Position numbers and translations under genes: made by a program. Source: Anaerohalosphaera lusitana (lineage in GTDB: Bacteria > Planctomycetota > Phycisphaerae > Sedimentisphaerales > Anaerohalosphaeraceae). From it: a DNA stretch of 64,000 nucleotides. Under the pieces are notes generated by a model. The model was not told where the DNA came from. It saw only the letters and a list, made by a program, of their open reading frames with translations, and did no database searches. Positions within the stretch are counted from its first letter, which is position 1, and each line of letters begins with the position of its first letter. Positions 44,366 to 55,188 of the stretch are shown here, piece after piece. The stretch spans positions 4,022,593-4,086,592 of the forward strand of contig NZ_CP019791.1 of the NCBI RefSeq assembly GCF_002007645.1. The letters are read 5' to 3'.

Positions 44366-44938
44366 TTAATTCTCATGCTTAATCCATTCAGTATTGCATA
44401 TTGAGCAGAACATTTCTGAGGTTATATTGTTCCATGCAACTGTTCCTGCGTTGAATATTTCCTCATAATTTTTGTAAATGCGGTTGCTCAAGTAGTGACT
44501 CTTCATATAGGCCCAAAGACGTTCTATCGGATTCAATTCCGGACTGTATGCAGGCAGGTGAAGCAGGCTGATATTCTTCGGCACAACCAACTGTTTAGCG
44601 ATATGCCAACCAGCCTGATCAAGAACCAGAACCACATGTACATCTTTGCCTGCCTCCTCGCTTATAAATCTCAGGTGGTGATTCATATAATCAGTGTTAA
44701 CAGTCGGAGTAATCACAGCCGACGATTTGCCATTGACAGGATTGACAGCTCCAAAAATATATACCCAATCATACTCGGTCTGCTTTACTGCTGTAGGCCT
44801 GGATCCTTTTGGAGCCCAAACATTGGTCAGTGTTCCTTGCTGGCCTATTCGCACTTCGTCCTGGAACCAGATCTCAATTTTCTTTTCGGGGTTTTCTGTT
44901 CGGACTTTTTGGACAAAAAGGGGGCTTGCTCCAACCAC
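44366..44938 (-). CDS. IS630 transposase, DDE domain (second frame)
   Basis: A 190-residue frame with the catalytic residues of the IS630 DDE domain: Asp in IWFQDEVRIGQQG, Asp in HVVLVLDQAGWH and Glu in YSPELNPIERLWAYMKSHYL. It overlaps the upstream HTH frame by 94 bases in the -1 frame. It is most likely made as a fusion by ribosomal frameshift at a slippery run (AAAAAG on the minus strand, 44910-44905). Its start codon lacks a clear ribosome site. Confidence 0.88.
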   Translation of the reverse strand: MVGASPLFVQKVRTENPEKKIEIWFQDEVRIGQQGTLTNVWAPKGSRPTAVKQTEYDWVYIFGAVNPVNGKSSAVITPTVNTDYMNHHLRFISEEAGKDVHVVLVLDQAGWHIAKQLVVPKNISLLHLPAYSPELNPIERLWAYMKSHYLSNRIYKNYEEIFNAGTVAWNNITSEMFCSICNTEWIKHEN

Positions 44939-45414
44939 TGCTGCATTTTTTCCGGATCGTTCTTTCGGTGCTTAGGCCTTGGTTTTAGACATGAAAGCCC
45001 CAATCTATGCATTAGATCATAGACGCCGAAGAGCGAATATTTTACGCCAAATTCTCTTTCAAGAATCCGTCTTATGTCTCTGCCGCGTAGCACACATACA
45101 CCACCGTCTGAATCGGTTGGTCCATCTTGAATTCGCTTGATCAACTCAGGCTCTTTTTTGCGTGGCAGTTTTGTAGGCCTGCCGCTTTGACGTTTTGGTG
45201 CGATAGCCTCAATGCCGCCATCACGGTAGAAATAACACCATCGCTGAACGAAGTTTTTGCTGCGATCAAGTTTTGTCATGATCGCTTTTGTTTGCCATCC
45301 CTCCAATGCCAGGGCTACCACCCGATATCGATCTCGCTGCTTTGCATTGGTTTCAATCCGAGCTTTTTCTTTTAACTTTTGCAGGTCACCGTACTTGATC
45401 TCACTGATGTGCAT
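44845..45414 (-). CDS. IS630 transposase, HTH domain (first frame)
   Basis: A 189-residue frame holding the helix-turn-helix N-terminal part of an IS630 transposase: RYRVVALALEGWQTKAIMTKLDRSKNFVQRWCYFYRDGGIEAIAPKRQSGRPTKL and DIRRILEREFGVKYSLFGVYDLMHRLGLSCLKPRPKH. The last 19 residues are out of the family's frame. AAAGGAAA precedes the ATG. A -1 shift at AAA-AAG (codons 169-170) joins it to the DDE frame with a natural-looking sequence (SKK then VRTENPEKKIEIWF). Confidence 0.88.
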   Translation of the reverse strand: MHISEIKYGDLQKLKEKARIETNAKQRDRYRVVALALEGWQTKAIMTKLDRSKNFVQRWCYFYRDGGIEAIAPKRQSGRPTKLPRKKEPELIKRIQDGPTDSDGGVCVLRGRDIRRILEREFGVKYSLFGVYDLMHRLGLSCLKPRPKHRKNDPEKMQQWLEQAPFLSKKSEQKTPKRKLRSGSRTKCE

Positions 45415-45586
45415 GCCATATTTCCTTTCATTTTTTAGGAATTATGACACATCATTAGCGATGGCGCAAGTCTAAAACCGTGGCGCGCGAAAAAATTTCA
45501 CAATGCGTATAACATCCCTTGCAAGCGTCTGATAGACAAGCACTTAGGTTGCACAATTGTCTTACCCAACCGCGGCCGGAGCTTTC

Positions 45587-46198
45587 TTATTTCTGCCGGG
45601 GTCTTCTTCGCAGGAGCAGCCCGCCTGCACCTAGCAGCAGAATTGTCGCAGGTTCGGGGATTTCAGGTGTCTCAGGCGGGTCGACAGGTATAATTTCCGG
45701 ATCATCATCACCGCTGGCGATAGGAAAACCGCCGCCTGCGGGACTTGCGCCGCCGCCGGCACCAACACCGCGGCTGTTACGATGCAGCGGGCCTGATGCC
45801 TGACTTTGGGGGGATTGTTCTTCAGTGAGGATTACTGTTTCTTCTTCGTCTTCGCGCTGGAAGACGGCGACAACCATTTTTGGTGAGTCAACGGTAATTG
45901 TGGTGCTGGCGCTGGAGTTGTTTCCTACGTCGCCGAGCCAGCCTGCAAATCTGTAACCCGGGCGTGGGCTTGCAGTTATGGTAGTTTTTTCGGCTTTATT
46001 GTAGCTGTGTACGCCTGCATCGGGGGTAACCGTGCCGCCGTCGACGGGGCTTCGCTGAACCATCAGCGAGTATTCGCCGGTCGCGGCCTGAACGGGGGAA
46101 ACGGTCGCCAGCAGTGCAAAAATGCACATCTGAAGGCCCATACCGACTAAAGCGACAGGGTATAGCCGCGACCTGGTCATATTTTTATTACTTTTCAT
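45587..46198 (-). CDS. PEP-CTERM protein with bacterial beta-repeat domain
   Basis: A 203-residue exported protein. Residues 1 to about 36 are a signal peptide (ALVGMGLQMCIFALLATVSPVQAATG). Residues about 40-110 match the InlB-like/Bacterial-repeat pattern (GGTVTPDAGVHSYNKAEKTTITASPRPGYRFAGWLGDV). A Gly/Pro-rich linker follows, then the C-terminal PEP-CTERM signal PEPATILLLGAGGLLLRRR, which targets proteins to exosortase. The ATG at 46198 has AGGGGAG eight bases upstream; an upstream extension of the frame lacks any such site. The role is probably cell-surface or matrix; no exosortase is in the window. Confidence 0.86.
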   Translation of the reverse strand: MKSNKNMTRSRLYPVALVGMGLQMCIFALLATVSPVQAATGEYSLMVQRSPVDGGTVTPDAGVHSYNKAEKTTITASPRPGYRFAGWLGDVGNNSSASTTITVDSPKMVVAVFQREDEEETVILTEEQSPQSQASGPLHRNSRGVGAGGGASPAGGGFPIASGDDDPEIIPVDPPETPEIPEPATILLLGAGGLLLRRRPRQK

Positions 46199-46498
46199 CA
46201 ATGTTTCTCCCCTGAGACGCTGGATGGGCCTAAAATCGTCCATATCAGCACTGAAAATCAACTTTTCATTCGAAAACCTCAGCAAACTTATACCCCATAC
46301 GGCTGAAAGTGTCAAGCTAATGTACGCTAAAATGACTATTTGAAAAGATGTGAAAAGTTGGGCAAAACTCATCGAAATGGGGTCAAAACTAAGAAGAAAG
46401 GGGTGAAAAACATGCAAAAGTTGTCACCGAAAACAGGGCCTAAAATGCCCAACATGAGCCCAGAGTCATTTTAATGAACTGGATATTTTTCAGTTACT

Positions 46499-47335
46499 TT
46501 AGAACCTGCGATGGAGTCCTATGCCCATGTATTCTTCTTTGCCGTCGACGCCTGAGAAGGGGATGACATCGAAGCCGCCGACCTGGGGGAGTTTGTCTTC
46601 GCCTGCGACGTGGTGGCCCACGATGTAGCCGAGGACCGCGCCGAAAACTACGTCACTTCCCCAGTGGTCACCGCTGTCCATCATGCGGAAACCGACGAAG
46701 CCGGCGCCGAGGTAGGCTGGGATGCCGACGTTGGGGCCGTAGAGTTCGTCGAGGACGGCAGCGACGGTGAAGGAGCTGGAAGTATGGCCGCTGGGCCAGG
46801 CGAGGTCCTTGCCGTTGGGTGTGTCGTTGTTTCTAATCACTTTGGCGGTGAGGGTCCAGAAGCCGGTCACCGATAGTGCCTTCATCATGGTCCAGGCGTT
46901 TTTCTTGTTTATCTCGTCCTGGTTTGCATGGCTGAAGAGGTACCAGAGGCCGGTTGCGGCGAAATGGAAGCCGGGGCCGCCGACAAGATATGTACCTTCG
47001 TCGGCCCAGTCGTCGCGGAGGGCCTGGTGGTCCTCGAAGTTGTCCGCGATATCGTCATCGGCGCCGCTTGCATGCATGGCGATGCTGGCACCGCCGGCCA
47101 TGAGCAGAGCGTTGACGTAGTCCGGGTTGTCGAGGATTTCCACTGTGTTCTCCTCGATAACGTCCGGCAGGGTCCATATATCGTCCCAGAGGGCATCGAG
47201 GGGTTTTACTTCGTCGAAGCTGGCCTGATAATCTTCATCGAGCAGACTGCCTGACTGGGTGTTTTCCTGTGTGCCAGCAAATACGGGTGTTGCGGTGACT
47301 AAGATTACTATCAGCAAAGCTATGCAATGTTTCAT
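46499..47335 (-). CDS. PAP2-family phosphatase, exported
   Basis: A 278-residue protein with a signal peptide (KHCIALLIVILVTATPVFA) and the PAP2 motifs: KVIRNNDTPNG (first motif, diverged), WPSGHTSSSF and RMMDSGDHWGSDVVFGAVLGYIVGHHV. PAP2 enzymes cleave phosphate from lipids such as undecaprenyl diphosphate or phosphatidic acid. Membrane helices are fewer than in classical PAP2 proteins, so this may be a periplasmic or outer-membrane form; the barrel-like end (GIGLHRRF) would allow the latter. It lies 24 bases after guaA on the same strand. Confidence 0.8.
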   Translation of the reverse strand: MKHCIALLIVILVTATPVFAGTQENTQSGSLLDEDYQASFDEVKPLDALWDDIWTLPDVIEENTVEILDNPDYVNALLMAGGASIAMHASGADDDIADNFEDHQALRDDWADEGTYLVGGPGFHFAATGLWYLFSHANQDEINKKNAWTMMKALSVTGFWTLTAKVIRNNDTPNGKDLAWPSGHTSSSFTVAAVLDELYGPNVGIPAYLGAGFVGFRMMDSGDHWGSDVVFGAVLGYIVGHHVAGEDKLPQVGGFDVIPFSGVDGKEEYMGIGLHRRF

Positions 47336-47359
47336 AATTGCTCCTCCGGTTGGAACAGG

Positions 47360-48901
47360 TTATTCCCATTCTATCGTTGCGGGCGGCTTGGACGATATGT
47401 CGTAGCAGACACGATTGACGCCGCGAACTTCGTTGATGATCCTGCTGGAAATGGTTCCCAGCACCTCGAAAGGTATGTGCGAGAAATCGGCGGTCATGAA
47501 GTCGGTCGTTTCGACGGCACGGATGGCGATGACGCTCTCGTAGCTGCGTTCGTCGCCCATGACGCCTACGGTACCGACGGGCAGAAGCACCGCGAGTGCC
47601 TGTGATATGCTTCTGTAGAGTCCTGCAGCCTTGATCTCTTCGATAGCTATTGCGTCGGCTTCGCGGAGGACAGCGAGTCTTTCGCGGGTTATTTCACCGA
47701 TGACGCGTACGGCAAGGCCCGGTCCGGGGAAAGGATGGCGCCAGACCATATCTTCGGGCAGGCCGAGGTATTCACCGACGAGCCTGACCTCGTCCTTGAA
47801 GAGGTCGCGAAGTGGTTCGACAAGCTTGAATCCGAGTTTTTCCGGCAGGCCGCCTACGTTATGGTGCAGCTTGATATTTGCTGCGAGGTTGCCGTCCTTG
47901 TTGCCGGACTCGATGACGTCGGGGTAGAGGGTGCCCTGGGCGAGGAACTCAGCGTTTTCGATCTTGTCAGCTTCGCTCTTGAAGGCGGCAATGAATTCTG
48001 CGCCGATTATTCTGCGTTTTTTCTGCGGGTCGGTAACGCCTGCGAGCTGGTCGAGGAACTGGTCGCTCCAGTCGACGACGTGCAGGTCCATGTGGAAGTG
48101 GCCGCTGAACATCTGGACGACGCCCTCACGCTCGTTCTTGCGGAGAAGGCCGTTGTCGACGAAGATACAAACAAGCTGATCGCCGATGGCTTTGTGCAGC
48201 AGTGCAGCGGTAACGGCGGAATCGACGCCGCCGCTGAGGCCGCAGATGACCTTTGAATCACCGACCTGGTTGCGGACCTTTTCGATGGTTTCTTCGACGA
48301 AGTCGCTCATCTGCCAGTTGCCTGCACAGCCGCAGATGTCGTAGATGAAATTCTGCAGTATGTCGTTGCCGCAGGGCGTGTGGGTGACCTCGGGGTGGAA
48401 CTGAACGCCGAAGAATTTGCCGTCCTTGTGTCTTACCGCGCCGTAGGGGCATGTTGGTGTTTCGGCGAGCGACTCGAAATCGTCATTGAGCTCGTTGACC
48501 TGGTCGCCGTGACTCATCCATACCGTGGTCGACTCGGGTACGCCCTTGAAGAGGTCCTGATCGTTGACGACTTTGAGTTTGGTGCGGCCGTACTCACGGC
48601 TCCTGGCGGGCTGGATGTCGCCGCCGAGTATCTTACAGCCTATCTGCATGCCGTAGCAGATGCCGAGGACGGGGACGCCGAGCTCGAATATTTTGGGATC
48701 GCAGGAGGGGGCGTTTTCCGCGTAGACGCTTTTTGGTCCGCCTGAGAGGATGACGCCTTTTACACCGAGCTGTGCAAGTTTGGCGGCGGGGACGTCGGGC
48801 TGGTAGATTACCGAATAAACTTTCTGTTCCCGTACTCTGCGGGCGATGAGCTGGCCGTACTGGCTGCCGAAATCGATTATGGCGATTGTCTCACGTGACA
48901 T
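47360..48901 (-). CDS. guaA: GMP synthase (glutamine-hydrolysing)
   Basis: A 513-residue two-domain enzyme. The N-terminal class-I amidotransferase has Cys in [19 protein letters not shown] and His-Glu in [14 protein letters not shown]. The ATP-pyrophosphatase domain has [16 protein letters not shown], and the dimerisation domain ends [16 protein letters not shown], the usual C-terminus. It converts XMP to GMP. It follows guaB by 47 bases. Confidence 0.98.
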   Translation of the reverse strand: MSRETIAIIDFGSQYGQLIARRVREQKVYSVIYQPDVPAAKLAQLGVKGVILSGGPKSVYAENAPSCDPKIFELGVPVLGICYGMQIGCKILGGDIQPARSREYGRTKLKVVNDQDLFKGVPESTTVWMSHGDQVNELNDDFESLAETPTCPYGAVRHKDGKFFGVQFHPEVTHTPCGNDILQNFIYDICGCAGNWQMSDFVEETIEKVRNQVGDSKVICGLSGGVDSAVTAALLHKAIGDQLVCIFVDNGLLRKNEREGVVQMFSGHFHMDLHVVDWSDQFLDQLAGVTDPQKKRRIIGAEFIAAFKSEADKIENAEFLAQGTLYPDVIESGNKDGNLAANIKLHHNVGGLPEKLGFKLVEPLRDLFKDEVRLVGEYLGLPEDMVWRHPFPGPGLAVRVIGEITRERLAVLREADAIAIEEIKAAGLYRSISQALAVLLPVGTVGVMGDERSYESVIAIRAVETTDFMTADFSHIPFEVLGTISSRIINEVRGVNRVCYDISSKPPATIEWE

Positions 48902-48948
48902 TTTGTTCTCTTACAAGTTATGTTGCTAGTTTAACGTCGGGCGACAGA

Positions 48949-50496
<1,548 letters not shown>

Positions 50497-50589
50497 TCAG
50501 GAAACACAAATCAAGCACTATGACGAAATTGCTTGTCGTCTTAATCTATTAACACGTGCCGTATGTCCAAAACCGCGATATCAGTACTG

Positions 50590-51309
50590 TTATCGGCCCG
50601 CCGCGGCGATGGCGTCTTTGAGATCGAGTGTACCTTCGTAGAGGGCCCTGCCGACGATGGCCCCTTCGACCTGCAGCGGAGCGAGTTTTTTGATGTCTTC
50701 GAGGGTCGTGACTCCGCCGGAGGCGATTACGGGGACGCTGACGGCGGCGGCGAGCTCTCCTGTGCGTTCGAAATTGGGTCCGGCCATCATGCCGTCCTTG
50801 CTGATGTCGGTGTAGATGATGGCCGCGATGGGCATATGGGCGGCCTGCTTTGCGAATTCGAGCAAGGAGTGTGAGCCTTCCTGTGTCCAGCCCTCGATGG
50901 CGACCTTCGAGCCGCGTGCATCGAGACCGAGGACGAGCTTGTTGGGGTATTTTTCGACCATCTGGGTGAACCAGCCGAAATCGTTTACTGCTCGGGTGCC
51001 GATGATGACGCGGTCGACGCCTGCGTTGAGCATACGTTTGATGGAATCTTCGTCGCGGATGCCGCCGCCGACTTCGACCTTGAGGCCGAGATCGGCGTTG
51101 ACGATTGCGGCGATGGTGTCGGCGTTGACGGATTTGCCTATTTTCGCGCCGTCGAGGTCGACCACGTGGAGCCATTGGGCGCCGGCCTGCCTGAATTCGG
51201 CTGCCTGATCGACGGGGTTGTCCCTGTAGACCATCTGTTTGTGGTAGTCGCCCTGGATGAGCCGAACGCACTTGCCGTCCATTAAATCAATTGCAGGCAG
51301 AATATACAT
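50590..51309 (-). CDS. hisA: ProFAR isomerase (HisA)
   Basis: A 239-residue TIM barrel: LPAIDLMDGKCVRLIQGDY with the first catalytic Asp, VGGGIRDEDSIKRMLNAGVDRVIIGTRAV, LVLGLDARGSKVAIEGW with the second Asp, and VIASGGVTTLEDIKKL with VGRALYEGTLDL. It isomerises ProFAR to PRFAR in histidine synthesis. No other his gene is near. It lies 168 bases upstream of guaB. Confidence 0.96.
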   Translation of the reverse strand: MYILPAIDLMDGKCVRLIQGDYHKQMVYRDNPVDQAAEFRQAGAQWLHVVDLDGAKIGKSVNADTIAAIVNADLGLKVEVGGGIRDEDSIKRMLNAGVDRVIIGTRAVNDFGWFTQMVEKYPNKLVLGLDARGSKVAIEGWTQEGSHSLLEFAKQAAHMPIAAIIYTDISKDGMMAGPNFERTGELAAAVSVPVIASGGVTTLEDIKKLAPLQVEGAIVGRALYEGTLDLKDAIAAAGR

Positions 51310-51471
51310 AGCGGTAACCTTTTTGAAAACGTTCTCGACTGTTTATTGAGCCGGATTTTAGAAAGAAAGGCCGAGGTTTTCAAATGGTAAATGCGAATAT
51401 TTCTTATCTGAGGTGCAGTTAAGCATAAAAAATTATCAGGAAATATTTTGGAGCACCCAATTGCACCGCCA

Positions 51472-51545
51472 CAGAATTTAACAGCCGCGCCTCCGACGAA
51501 CTATTTGGAGGGTCCATTCTCGGCGGACTGTGAAATTATGCGGCT
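51472..51545 (+). repeat. intergenic repeat, copy A
   Basis: A ~74-bp unit, beginning CAGAATTTAACAGCCGCG and containing CTCCGACGAACT and TCCATTCTCGGC, that recurs at 56594 and 63538 in the same orientation. AGCCGC (51483-51488) pairs with GCGGCT (51540-51545) to close a stem. The similarity to copy B continues for another ~50 bases. It sits between hisA and the terminator of the porin gene. Confidence 0.85.
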
Positions 51546-51602
51546 CGAGAGTACGGTTAATGGTTGGTGATGTGCTGGGGTGTTGGTTTCGTTGGCTGGA
51601 AT

Positions 51603-51636
51603 CAAAAAAAAGGACCTGGAAACGAATCCAGGTCCT
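51603..51636 (-). terminator. rho-independent terminator after the porin gene
   Basis: A perfect 9-bp stem, AGGACCTGG (51611-51619) with CCAGGTCCT (51628-51636), followed on the minus strand by eight T residues (51610-51603). It ends the symporter-porin unit. Confidence 0.95.
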
Positions 51637-51661
51637 CTACAGATAAACCAAGTGCTCTGTT

Positions 51662-53149
51662 TTAGAAGGTGTACTGAACGTTGAATCTTGCGAACAGGCC
51701 GTGGTCACGGCTGTTGTCTGCGTAGAAGTCGCCCGGTACGAAGTAGTCAACCAGGAAGTGAGCGTTGAGCTGGGCACAGCAGCGATACTTGAGGTAAGCG
51801 GTGAACATCTGGCCGCGGAACCTGCCGCTGCCGTATGTCGGGAAACCGCCGCCACCGGTTGCACCTGCTGCCAAGGTGTTGTCGTCGGCCCAGTAGAGGT
51901 TGTAGAGAGTTTCGAGTGACCATTTCTCGTGGGGCTTGAAGTAGTGGCCGAAGCCGAGGCGGTGGAAATTGGTCATCTGGCCGAGGTTTCCGCTTTCGCC
52001 TACCCAGACGTAGATTGGGAGGTCGCCGCCGCGCTGTGCCTGCGGGTAGTCACCCCAGAGTGTGTCGAAGGCCTCATCGTTGCCGGTACCGGGACGGTCG
52101 CCGGAGAGATATTCATAATCCATGAAGACGGCGCTTTGACATTCGTTGTTGAAGCTGTACTTGAGGCGGCCGTTGAATGCCATGGCGTTGAGGTCGGTCT
52201 GACCCTTCTGGCCGAACTGCTTTGCGAGTTCAGCACGGTATGACCAGTTCTGGTCGATCGCGTCCTGGAGGGCACCGCCGAATGTGTGGATCTCGGCGTT
52301 GGGGACAGTTGCTGCTGCTCGGGGAGACCTACGGTCCTCTTTGTAGATGTAGTATGCTTCGGTCTGGGCCTTGGGGCCGAGTTTGTTGGTCCAGTAGACG
52401 ATCGCGCCGCGTTCATCCTGACCCTGGGTGAAGTGGCGTGCATCGTTGTAGCTGAATGGTTTGAGCCATTTATTTTCTTTGTCGTAGTTCTGAACGTAGA
52501 TCAGGTCGAGCTTGTCGCCCTCGTCCTGCAGGTCGTAGGTTGCGCGAACTGCGTCGAAGTGGATCGTTCTGGAACCGTCGGCGGGTGTGCCTTCGAGTAC
52601 GAGCCAGCCGTTGCCGAGAATGATGTCCTGGCGACCGACGACGATGGTCAGGGGCATATCGAAGGCGTTTCTGAACGTGAAGTTCAGGCGGTCAAACAGG
52701 ACCTCGTCAAATTCGGTTGACTGGGGCCTGGTGCTTGGTTTTTCCCAGGTGAAGAATTCCCAGACCAGACGGGTGTTGAGGTCAACATCCGGCGAAAGGT
52801 TGAACTTGCCGGACATGCGGGTACGATATCGCTGGTAATGTGCGTAGTTGTCAGCGGCGGGAAAATCTTTATCGAGTGTTGTGTAATTTTCAGCGTAAAC
52901 CTCACGGAAGCGGAAATCGAGGCCAAGCTCTACGCCTTCGGTTGGGTTATGGAACTTGTCGAGCCAGTCAGCATCGTAGAACATGTGGGTATGGGGTGCG
53001 GGGATGTCCTCGCCGGTATACTGGGTTACCTGCTCGGAGGCTTGCTGGCCTGTCTTGACGGCTTCTTGTTTTTCGTCGGCGGCAAATGCAGGGACAGTGA
53101 GCATTGCCGCGACAACGACTAGACACAGAATTTTCAAGGCAAACTTCAT
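51662..53149 (-). CDS. alginate-export-like outer-membrane beta-barrel porin
   Basis: A 495-residue protein with a signal peptide (LKILCLVVVAAMLTVPAFA) and a body of alternating amphipathic strands ending in a C-terminal Phe (RFNVQYTF), as outer-membrane barrels do. The pattern FRFREVYAENYTT...HYQRYRTRMSGKFNLSPDVDLNTRLVWEF and VVGRQDIILGNGWLVLEGTPADGSRTIHFDAVRATY matches the alginate-export (AlgE-like) family. It should pass a substrate through the outer membrane. It is 94 bases downstream of the sodium symporter, so the pair may form one uptake route; the substrate is unknown. Confidence 0.82.
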   Translation of the reverse strand: MKFALKILCLVVVAAMLTVPAFAADEKQEAVKTGQQASEQVTQYTGEDIPAPHTHMFYDADWLDKFHNPTEGVELGLDFRFREVYAENYTTLDKDFPAADNYAHYQRYRTRMSGKFNLSPDVDLNTRLVWEFFTWEKPSTRPQSTEFDEVLFDRLNFTFRNAFDMPLTIVVGRQDIILGNGWLVLEGTPADGSRTIHFDAVRATYDLQDEGDKLDLIYVQNYDKENKWLKPFSYNDARHFTQGQDERGAIVYWTNKLGPKAQTEAYYIYKEDRRSPRAAATVPNAEIHTFGGALQDAIDQNWSYRAELAKQFGQKGQTDLNAMAFNGRLKYSFNNECQSAVFMDYEYLSGDRPGTGNDEAFDTLWGDYPQAQRGGDLPIYVWVGESGNLGQMTNFHRLGFGHYFKPHEKWSLETLYNLYWADDNTLAAGATGGGGFPTYGSGRFRGQMFTAYLKYRCCAQLNAHFLVDYFVPGDFYADNSRDHGLFARFNVQYTF

Positions 53150-53243
53150 TTTTTTACTCCTTCACAAAGTTCAAAGCACCGGCCGTGCAGTCCGTTTAAC
53201 GGCCTTTTACAAAGTATCGGTTACGTTTTTGAATTACTTTAGT

Positions 53244-55142
53244 TTAACTGCTTGCGCCAAAACACTTATCCAGATGTTCTTCTTTAGGGGGTGCGGTGAA
53301 TATAGACACTGCGATAGCGACTATGATGGCGATGGGCAAGGCGACGACAACGGGGTCGACGACTGACCAGTTAGGTTTGTCGAGCAGCAGGGAATGCTTT
53401 TCGAAGAGTGCATGGCAGACGCCGAGTGCGCGGGCTTCCTTGTCTTTTATGAACATCAGCCAGAACATGGTGATGAGGAAACCGGTGAGCATGGAGGCGA
53501 TGGCGCCGGCTCGGGTAATCTTCTTGAAGAACAGGCCGCCGACGAATGCAGGGAGGAATGCGCTTGCGCAGAGGCCGAAGAATATGGCGGTTGCACGGGC
53601 GATGAAATAGCCGCCGCGGAGGTAATTGCTTATGATGACGGCGTAGACGATGCCGATGACGATGCCGATGCGGGTAATGTTCATGCTGGATTTTTTGCTG
53701 TGGCTGACCTGCTCGTAAACGTCCCTGCCAATACTGGTACCGACGGCGTGGAACTGGCTGGAGAGTGTGCTCATGGCTGCTGAGAGGAGTGTGAGGAGAA
53801 AGATGAGGCCGAACCAGCCGGGCATTGCGCGGGTGACGTAGATGGGTATGATGCTGCCGGAGTTGAACATCCAGTCGCCGCCTGCGCCTTTGACTACGGA
53901 GCGGAGGAATGAGGTTGCGCGGGGGTGGATGATGGCTGTGCCGTCGGGCTGCTGGTCGATTTTTGCGTTGGGCATTAGCTTGGAGAACGGGATGGTCTTG
54001 CCGTTGTCGAGAGTGACGTCGTAGCCCTTGCCGATGAGGTTTATGTCGGCGATCTCGTCGCCGTCGGTGTCGACGTGGAGGAGTTGACATGGGATCTGTT
54101 TGAGGATGCCGCGTTCTTTTTTGGCGGTGACGCCGGTTCGTTCGGTGACGGAGACGATGGTGCCTTCAACTTTTTCGTATTTGTGGAAGTAGAGGTTGCT
54201 GAGTGAACCGACGACGAATGCGACGCCGGTCATGATGAGGATGAAGATGCCGCCGACGAGGACCGCCCTGTTGAGTTCTTTGGTGCTTTTTACGGTCATG
54301 AAGCGAACGGCGAGCTGGGGCTGGGCGAGTACGCCGATGCCTACGCCGAGGGTGATGGTGGAGATGATGATCCACCAGAGGTCATATTGGGGTTCGCCCC
54401 AGCCGGGGCCCTTGGGCATTGACATCCAGCCCTGGAAGCCGATCGCGCCGAAGAGCGAGGGCATTTCGTTCATTTCGGTGAGGTCGGCGTGTGCCTGACC
54501 GACGCCGCCGAGCATTGCGTAGGTGGCGATCAGCAGTGCGATCATACCGATGAACATGAGTGAGCCCTGGAGGGCGTCGCTGTACATGACGCCTTTGAGG
54601 CCGCCGACGATGACGTAACCGGCGATAATGACACTGAAAACGAGGAGTGCGACCTGATAATCCACGCCGAACTTAGCGGAGATGAACTCACAGCCGCCGA
54701 TGAGTACGGCAGCGGCGTACAGGGGTATGAACAGGAATATTACGACGCCGGCGAATATCTGTAGGAACTTGCTTTGGTACCTTTTGCCGAGCAGTTCGGG
54801 GAAGGTATGGGCCTTTAGCCTGTGGCCCATGCGGCGGGTTGGGCCCCCGAGGAAGACGAAGGCCAGGAAAATGCCGACGAAAATGTTTAGGAACGTGAGC
54901 CAGAGAAGGCTCATGCCGAACATGCCGGCGACGCCGCCGAAACCGACGATGGCACTGGTGGAGATGAAGGTTGCACCGTAGCTGAGGGCCATGACGAAGG
55001 GGTGTACGTCGCGGCCGGCGATGAGGTAATCGGCAGCGTTTTTAGTGCGTTTGAAGCCCAGCCAGCCCAGGTAGAAAGTCACCATGAGATAGGCCAGGAC
55101 GACGAGTATTTCCGTTATACCAACTGCTTGTGCTAGTAGCAT
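53244..55142 (-). CDS. sodium:solute symporter with soluble insert
   Basis: A 632-residue member of the SSS family with about 13 membrane segments. It shows LAYLMVTFYLGWLGFKRTKNAADYLIAGRDVHPFVMALSYGATFISTSAIVGFGG and LLSAAMSTLSSQFHAVGTSIGRDVY, both characteristic. Residues about 320-415 are a hydrophilic insert between two membrane segments, with a DTDGDEIAD motif like a calcium-binding loop. The ATG at 55142 has GGAGG five bases upstream. A 56-codon accessory gene precedes it and the porin gene follows. The substrate is unknown; carboxylates, amino acids or sugars are all possible. Confidence 0.93.
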   Translation of the reverse strand: MLLAQAVGITEILVVLAYLMVTFYLGWLGFKRTKNAADYLIAGRDVHPFVMALSYGATFISTSAIVGFGGVAGMFGMSLLWLTFLNIFVGIFLAFVFLGGPTRRMGHRLKAHTFPELLGKRYQSKFLQIFAGVVIFLFIPLYAAAVLIGGCEFISAKFGVDYQVALLVFSVIIAGYVIVGGLKGVMYSDALQGSLMFIGMIALLIATYAMLGGVGQAHADLTEMNEMPSLFGAIGFQGWMSMPKGPGWGEPQYDLWWIIISTITLGVGIGVLAQPQLAVRFMTVKSTKELNRAVLVGGIFILIMTGVAFVVGSLSNLYFHKYEKVEGTIVSVTERTGVTAKKERGILKQIPCQLLHVDTDGDEIADINLIGKGYDVTLDNGKTIPFSKLMPNAKIDQQPDGTAIIHPRATSFLRSVVKGAGGDWMFNSGSIIPIYVTRAMPGWFGLIFLLTLLSAAMSTLSSQFHAVGTSIGRDVYEQVSHSKKSSMNITRIGIVIGIVYAVIISNYLRGGYFIARATAIFFGLCASAFLPAFVGGLFFKKITRAGAIASMLTGFLITMFWLMFIKDKEARALGVCHALFEKHSLLLDKPNWSVVDPVVVALPIAIIVAIAVSIFTAPPKEEHLDKCFGASS

Positions 55143-55188
55143 GTATTCCTCCAAGTTTTAAAGGATCAAGCGTTTCCCGCTGCCCCGA

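Larger units (their letters stand above)
44356..45507 (-). mobile_element. IS630-family insertion sequence with TA target duplication
   Basis: A complete 1152-bp element. Its ends are inverted copies of CGCATTGTGA (44356-44365 and, reversed, 45498-45507). Each end is flanked by the dinucleotide TA (44354-44355 and 45508-45509), the target duplication used by the IS630/Tc1 group. It holds two overlapping transposase frames on the minus strand. The inverted repeats are short. It lies between the GroES-like gene and the PEP-CTERM gene and disrupts nothing visible. Confidence 0.85.

Noticed and set aside
53181-53204. GGCCGT...ACGGCC hairpin between symporter and porin
   Set aside because: Only a four-T run follows, and on the wrong strand for these genes; not a convincing terminator.
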